From assembly GCF_024713945.1 (NCBI RefSeq), contig NC_134678.1, positions 5,766,001 through 5,830,000 of the forward strand: a DNA stretch of 64,000 nt, given 5' to 3'. Both the position numbers and the translations under genes were made by a program. The first letter of the stretch is position 1. Every line of letters starts with the position of its first letter. Source of the DNA: Dermatophagoides farinae. Taxonomy: Eukaryota > Arthropoda > Arachnida > Sarcoptiformes > Pyroglyphidae. Below are positions 59,401 to 64,000 of this stretch, in pieces. The notes beneath the pieces are model-generated. The model saw nothing but the letters and a program-made list of their open reading frames with translations, was not told the DNA's origin and ran no database searches.

Positions 59401-62400
59401 TGTGGCACAAAATTTCTACAATGCCCATGATAAATTGAACGCATGGCTTGATGTTGCTGAACGTAGTCTAAAGAATTTGGAATCACAAAGCTTGAAGCAA
59501 CAAGAATCAACGATTCGAACACTGGAAAGTCAAATCAATGAGAATAAATCATTGCTTGATACGATTAATAATTTGGCTCCACAATTCTGTAATTACACTA
59601 GCGGTCAAGGTACCGCTCATATTGAAAGCATAGTCATCAAAGATAATCGTCGATTCAATAATGTTTGTGATCAAATTAATAGACAAGTGGATAAGATCGA
59701 TGTGTTGAAGCAACGAAATGATGAGATTGTCAATGATATTGATGAATTGTATGAATGGTTCAAAGATGCCGAACGACAATTACTGGAAGCCGAAGGTATT
59801 CCACATGAACCAAAGAAATTGACTGTCCTGTTGAAGGAAACAAAAGCATTGTATGATGATATAAACAGTCAAAAAGGAAGAGTACGTGATGTTCTGGCTA
59901 ATGTTAAAAAATTGATTCGAAATAACAACACAGAAGATATGATTCATATTCGTGAAAAATCTGAAGAATTGAAAGATTTAGCTAATCATGTTTCACAATT
60001 ATGTTTAGATCGATTGAATTTATTGGAACAAGCTTTACCATTAGCCGAACATTTCTTCGAAGCTTACAATGAATTAAATCAATGGTTGGATGAGACCGAA
60101 AATGAAGCCCAAATGTTGGGTGGTGCAATCAATGCTATCCGAATCAAACAACAACAGGAGATTATTAACCATTTGAATCGATCAATTAATGAACATAAAC
60201 CAGTGTTGGAAAAATTGAATAAAACTGGTCAATCATTGATTAACATTGTTCAAGAACGTGATGGAAAACAAGTAAAACGATTGATGGATGACATCAATGA
60301 TCGATTTAATAATCTTAAAATCAAACTGCGAGATCAACAATTAATTCTGGATTCAGCTTTGCAAGAAACATCACAGTTCACTGACAAATTAGACGGCCTT
60401 TTACGAACCTTAATGGACATTCTGGAACAATTGAAAAATGCTGAGCCCATTTCAGCACATCCCGAAAGAATCCGGGAACAAATTAACGATAATGATTCTA
60501 TTATTGATGAACTGAACAAAAGAAAAATGGCTTATGAAACTGTTTCTCAGGTCGCTAATGATCTTATCAACAAAGCTGGAAGACATGATGATTCTGTTCG
60601 TGACATCTATAATCAACATAATAAACTCAAAGATTGTTGGAATCAATGTAATACACTGGCTCAGAATCGTAAACAATCATTGAATGATGCACTAAAGATT
60701 GCCACCCAATTCTGGAATCAATTGAATGATGCAATGGAATCATTGAAAAATATCGAAAAGGCAATAATGTCTGAAGAGCAACCAGCTTGTGAACCAAACG
60801 CAGTATATAGACAACAAGAATTTCTGAAAGAAATCAAACAAGATTTGGACAACGCTCGAACCAAAGTAGATGATTGTAAAATGACCGGAAGAAATTTAAT
60901 GAAAATTGTTGGTGAAAGTGATAAATATGAGATTAAGAAAAACATTGATGAACTTGAAAATTATTGGAATAATATTGCCAATCTGTTTAGTCAACGCGAA
61001 AAAGATCTGAAGAATGCAATGGAAAAGGCTATGAAATTCCATGAAGCTCTTCAAAACTTGTTAGAATTTCTCGACAATGCTGAAGATACATTCAACAATT
61101 TCGGGCCAGTTGCTTCTGATTTGAATATCGTGAAAAAACAAGTTCATGAATTGACTAATTTCAAAAAACATGTCGATTCACATGTGCCGGATATCGAAAA
61201 CTTTAATCGATTAGCCAATGAATTGCTTGAATGTGTGCCATCATCTCAAGCTAAAAGTATCCGTGAACCAATGAACGAAGTAAATCATCGTTGGGATGAT
61301 CTTTCCAAAGCCATTGCTAATCGACAAGCCGAATTGGAAAATGCATTACTCAAATTAGGACAATTTGAACAATCGTTGAATGATTTCCTGGAATGGATGG
61401 CTAGAACAGAACGAACACTTGATGAAATCAAACCAACATTCAGTGATCCTCAAGTATTGGAAATTGAATTATCAAAATTCAAAGTTTTAGAAAATGATAT
61501 CTATGCACACCAAAGTACAGTGGATACTTTGAATTCGGCGGGTAAAATGTTGATCGACAATGAACGTGGAACAGAGAATGCACGTGCCACACAGAATAAA
61601 TTGAACAAATTGAATTCAAGATGGCAACAATTGTTGGACAAAACCGAACAACGAAAACGAGAACTAGAAGAATTGTTGAAAGAAGCACACTGTTTCAATC
61701 AAGAATTATTGGATATGATCTCATGGATCAATGACATGGATAATGAATTGAGCGTATCCAAACCGGTTGGTGGTTTACCTGAAACAGCCCGAGAACAATT
61801 GAATCGTTTCATGGAGATTTACCAAGAAATCGATTCAAACCGATTCCGAATCGATTCATTGATTGATCGAGGCAATGAATATATTAAACGATCAAAAGAA
61901 GCGCCCACTTTGCAGCATAATGTGAAGACATTGAAAACTAAATGGGAAAATCTATTAGCCAAGGCAAATGATAAAAAAATCAAATTGGAAATAGCCTTAG
62001 CAGAAGCCATTGATTTCCATGATACTTTCAATAAATTCGTCGAATGGTTAACTGAAGCCGAAAAGTATTTGAACAATCTTCAGCCAGTTAGTCGTGTAAT
62101 GGACAGAATCACCAAACAGATCGAAGAACATAAAAATTTCCAAAAAGATCTTGGAAATCATCGTGAAAGCATGATGGAACTTGATAAAAAAGGAACACAT
62201 TTGAAATATTTCAGCCAAAAACAAGATGTTATTTTGATCAAAAATCTTCTTGTCAGTGTACAACATCGTTGGGAAAAAGTATTGGCCAAAACAGCAGAAC
62301 GTTCTAGAAATCTTGATTATGGATTCCGTGAAACCAAAGAATTTTATGATGCCTGGAATAATTTGATGGATTGGCTAAATGATTTGGAAAAGAATTTCGA

Positions 62401-64000
62401 TTCAATACAACAATTGAGCAACAATTCTGATGTGATTCGACAGATGATTCAAAAACATCGAGAATTCCAACGACAATTGGGATCAAAACATTCACAATAC
62501 GATGCTACGCTCAAGATGGGCAAGAATTTGAAGGAGAAAGCACCAAAGGTTGATGTTCCGGTTATACAAAACATGATTGATGAACTTAAGAATAAATGGA
62601 ATTCTATCTGTAACAAATCAGTAGATCGACAACGGAAATTGGAAGAAGCTTTATTATTCTCCGGACAATTCAAAGATGCCATTGATGCTTTATTGGATTG
62701 GCTTGATAAGGCTCGCGAACAATTGCTCAACAATTTATCAGTGTATGGTGATCTTGATACAGTTACTGCATTGGTTGAACAGCATAAAATTTTCCTAGAA
62801 GAATTCAAACGTCGTGAAAAGAACCTTCAATCAGTTCACAGAATTTCGGAAGAATTGCGAAAATCTTCTCCAGGTGATGATTCATATAATATTCAAACTG
62901 AAATTGCTGCCATTGATGAAAAATGGAAAGAAGTCGAGCAATTGAGTCGTGAACGATCGATCGAATTGGATAAAGCAATGATTGAGGCTGAAAAACTTCA
63001 CAAAGCAGTCAATATATTGCTTGAATGGCTTTCGGATGCAGAAATGAAACTTAGATTCTCTGGGCCGATGCCAGAAGATGAGAGTGCTACAAGAGAACAA
63101 ATTTCCGAACATGAAGTGTTTCTGGAAGAAATGTCGATACAAGAGAAAAATAAAGAATCGACAGTAAAAATCGCTCAAGACATATTAAACAAATGTCATC
63201 CAGAAGCCATCACTGTGATCAAGCATTGGATTACCATCATTCAATCACGATGGGAAGAAGTAAACTCTTGGGCTAAACAACGTGAACAACGTTTAATTGA
63301 TCATCTTGAATCTTTGTTGAACATTATGGATTCATTGGAAAAAGCCTTAGCATGGTTGATCGGTGCCGAAGCTGCTTTATTAGCAGCCGAAACACAACCA
63401 TTACCTGATGATAATGTGGAACTTCATAAATTGATCGATGAGCATGATCGATTCTTAGATGAATTGGAAAAGAAAGGCGTGGACATTGATAAAATTGCTA
63501 AAACGTTTGCCATCAAAAAGCAAGCGATTGCTGGATTGAAAACTATCGATCGTAAACGGGGTCAAGGACCACGATCGTCTACTCCGATTAAGATTCCTTC
63601 CAATGATTTTGGTTACGATGTTAAGCAACCCAAAGTAAAAGAACTACTTGATAAATGGAGCAAGGTCAATAAATTGGCTCAAGATCGAAAGAAACGATTG
63701 CAAGATAAGCTAGATTATAATAATGAAGTTGAACGTATAAAAAACTTTGATTTTGATGAATGGCGTCGATCATTTTTGGGTTGGATGAGCAATAAAAAAG
63801 CAAGAATTATGGATTTCTTCAAGAAAATCGATTCCAACAACGATGGTCGTGTGACAAAATCTGAATTCATTGAAGGATTCGTTAAATCGAAATTCACGAC
63901 AAGCCGATTAGAAATGGAAAAGGTTGCCGATATTTTCGATCGAAACAACGATGGATATGTTGATCACAAAGAATACAATGACACACTTCGACCGGAGCGT
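50413..64000 (+). CDS. shot: Spectraplakin (short stop / MACF1 / dystonin), partial at window edge
   Basis: Giant cytolinker joining actin and microtubules. Visible exons: 50413-50697, 51598-51752, 51811-54899, 54977-55267, 55376-56044 and 56162 to beyond 64000; about 4100 codons. Order: a unique 95-residue N terminus; the second calponin-homology domain ([40 protein letters not shown]); plakin domain of spectrin repeats with an SH3 ([15 protein letters not shown] near 53635, then [20 protein letters not shown]); a 223-residue exon of unknown type; a rod of about 22 spectrin repeats in one uninterrupted exon; and two canonical EF-hands (loops 63830-63865, [12 protein letters not shown], and 63938-63973, [12 protein letters not shown]). 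The GAS2 microtubule-binding domain should lie beyond the edge. Around 52185-52187 the frame shifts by one base: FKTE upstream and [10 protein letters not shown] downstream align to the family (human FKETEIPAKE) but lie in different frames, so an extra A is suspected. No first CH domain is seen. Confidence 0.93.
50698..51597 (+). other. Long first intron of spectraplakin
   Basis: A 900-base intron (GTAAGC..GACAG), ten times the usual size here, between the unique N-terminal exon and the CH2 exon. It contains a (TG)n run at 51126-51142 and poly(T) runs. No coding exon, in particular no CH1 exon, is visible. Its size would allow an internal alternative promoter. Confidence 0.6.

Overview
The window is eukaryotic nuclear DNA from a compact, AT-rich arthropod genome. 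I infer an acariform mite, most likely an astigmatid of the dust or scab mite type. This rests on animal-specific genes (spectraplakin, lethal giant larvae, a SPOC-domain RBM15, a thrombospondin-N/collagen protein), very short introns (mostly 45-110 bases with GTAAGT-like donors and TAG/CAG acceptors), intergenic DNA full of ATC/CAT triplets and A/T tracts, and gene-to-gene distances often under 300 bases. The species cannot be fixed from sequence reading alone.

I find 25 protein-coding genes, nearly all conserved single-copy housekeeping genes. No RNA gene, CRISPR array, transposon or virus-derived element is supportable. Left part (1-13.8 kb): an N-acylated globin, mitochondrial ribosomal protein uS7m, SRP14, ACBD3, TMEM184B, the tiny BLCAP gene and eIF3i. 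Middle (13.8-28 kb): RBM15/spenito, a short GRIP golgin (GCC1), the U7 snRNP protein LSM11, kinesin-5, a mini-collagen with an N-terminal thrombospondin-like domain, and the ribosome-rescue GTPase HBS1L. Next (28-48.4 kb): INPP4 lipid phosphatase, lethal giant larvae, the MGRN1 ubiquitin ligase, mARC, VPS53, TMEM60, cathepsin O, acyl-protein thioesterase, POP1, LIPT2 and ITPA. The right end (50.4-64 kb) is the 5' three-quarters or so of a spectraplakin (short stop/MACF1/dystonin), cut by the window edge inside its EF-hand region.

The genes are not an operon or a pathway cluster. They mostly alternate strands: head-to-head pairs share 200-430 base promoters (uS7m/SRP14, eIF3i/RBM15, LSM11/kinesin-5, HBS1L/INPP4, mARC/VPS53, cathepsin O/thioesterase, POP1/LIPT2), and tail-to-tail pairs nearly touch or overlap in coding sequence (collagen/HBS1L by 8 bases, LIPT2/ITPA by 4 bases, TMEM60/cathepsin O separated by 1 base).

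The main oddities are: a 669-base in-frame exon of unknown origin inside the spectraplakin; absence of a first calponin-homology domain from that gene; two single-base frame slips in otherwise conserved genes (eIF3i and spectraplakin), which may be assembly errors; an exon in eIF3i whose only coding content is the start codon; and a phase-neutral extra exon in HBS1L. I did not find a convincing undescribed multi-gene system. Exon limits were worked out by hand from splice consensus, phase and family similarity recalled from memory, not from a search.
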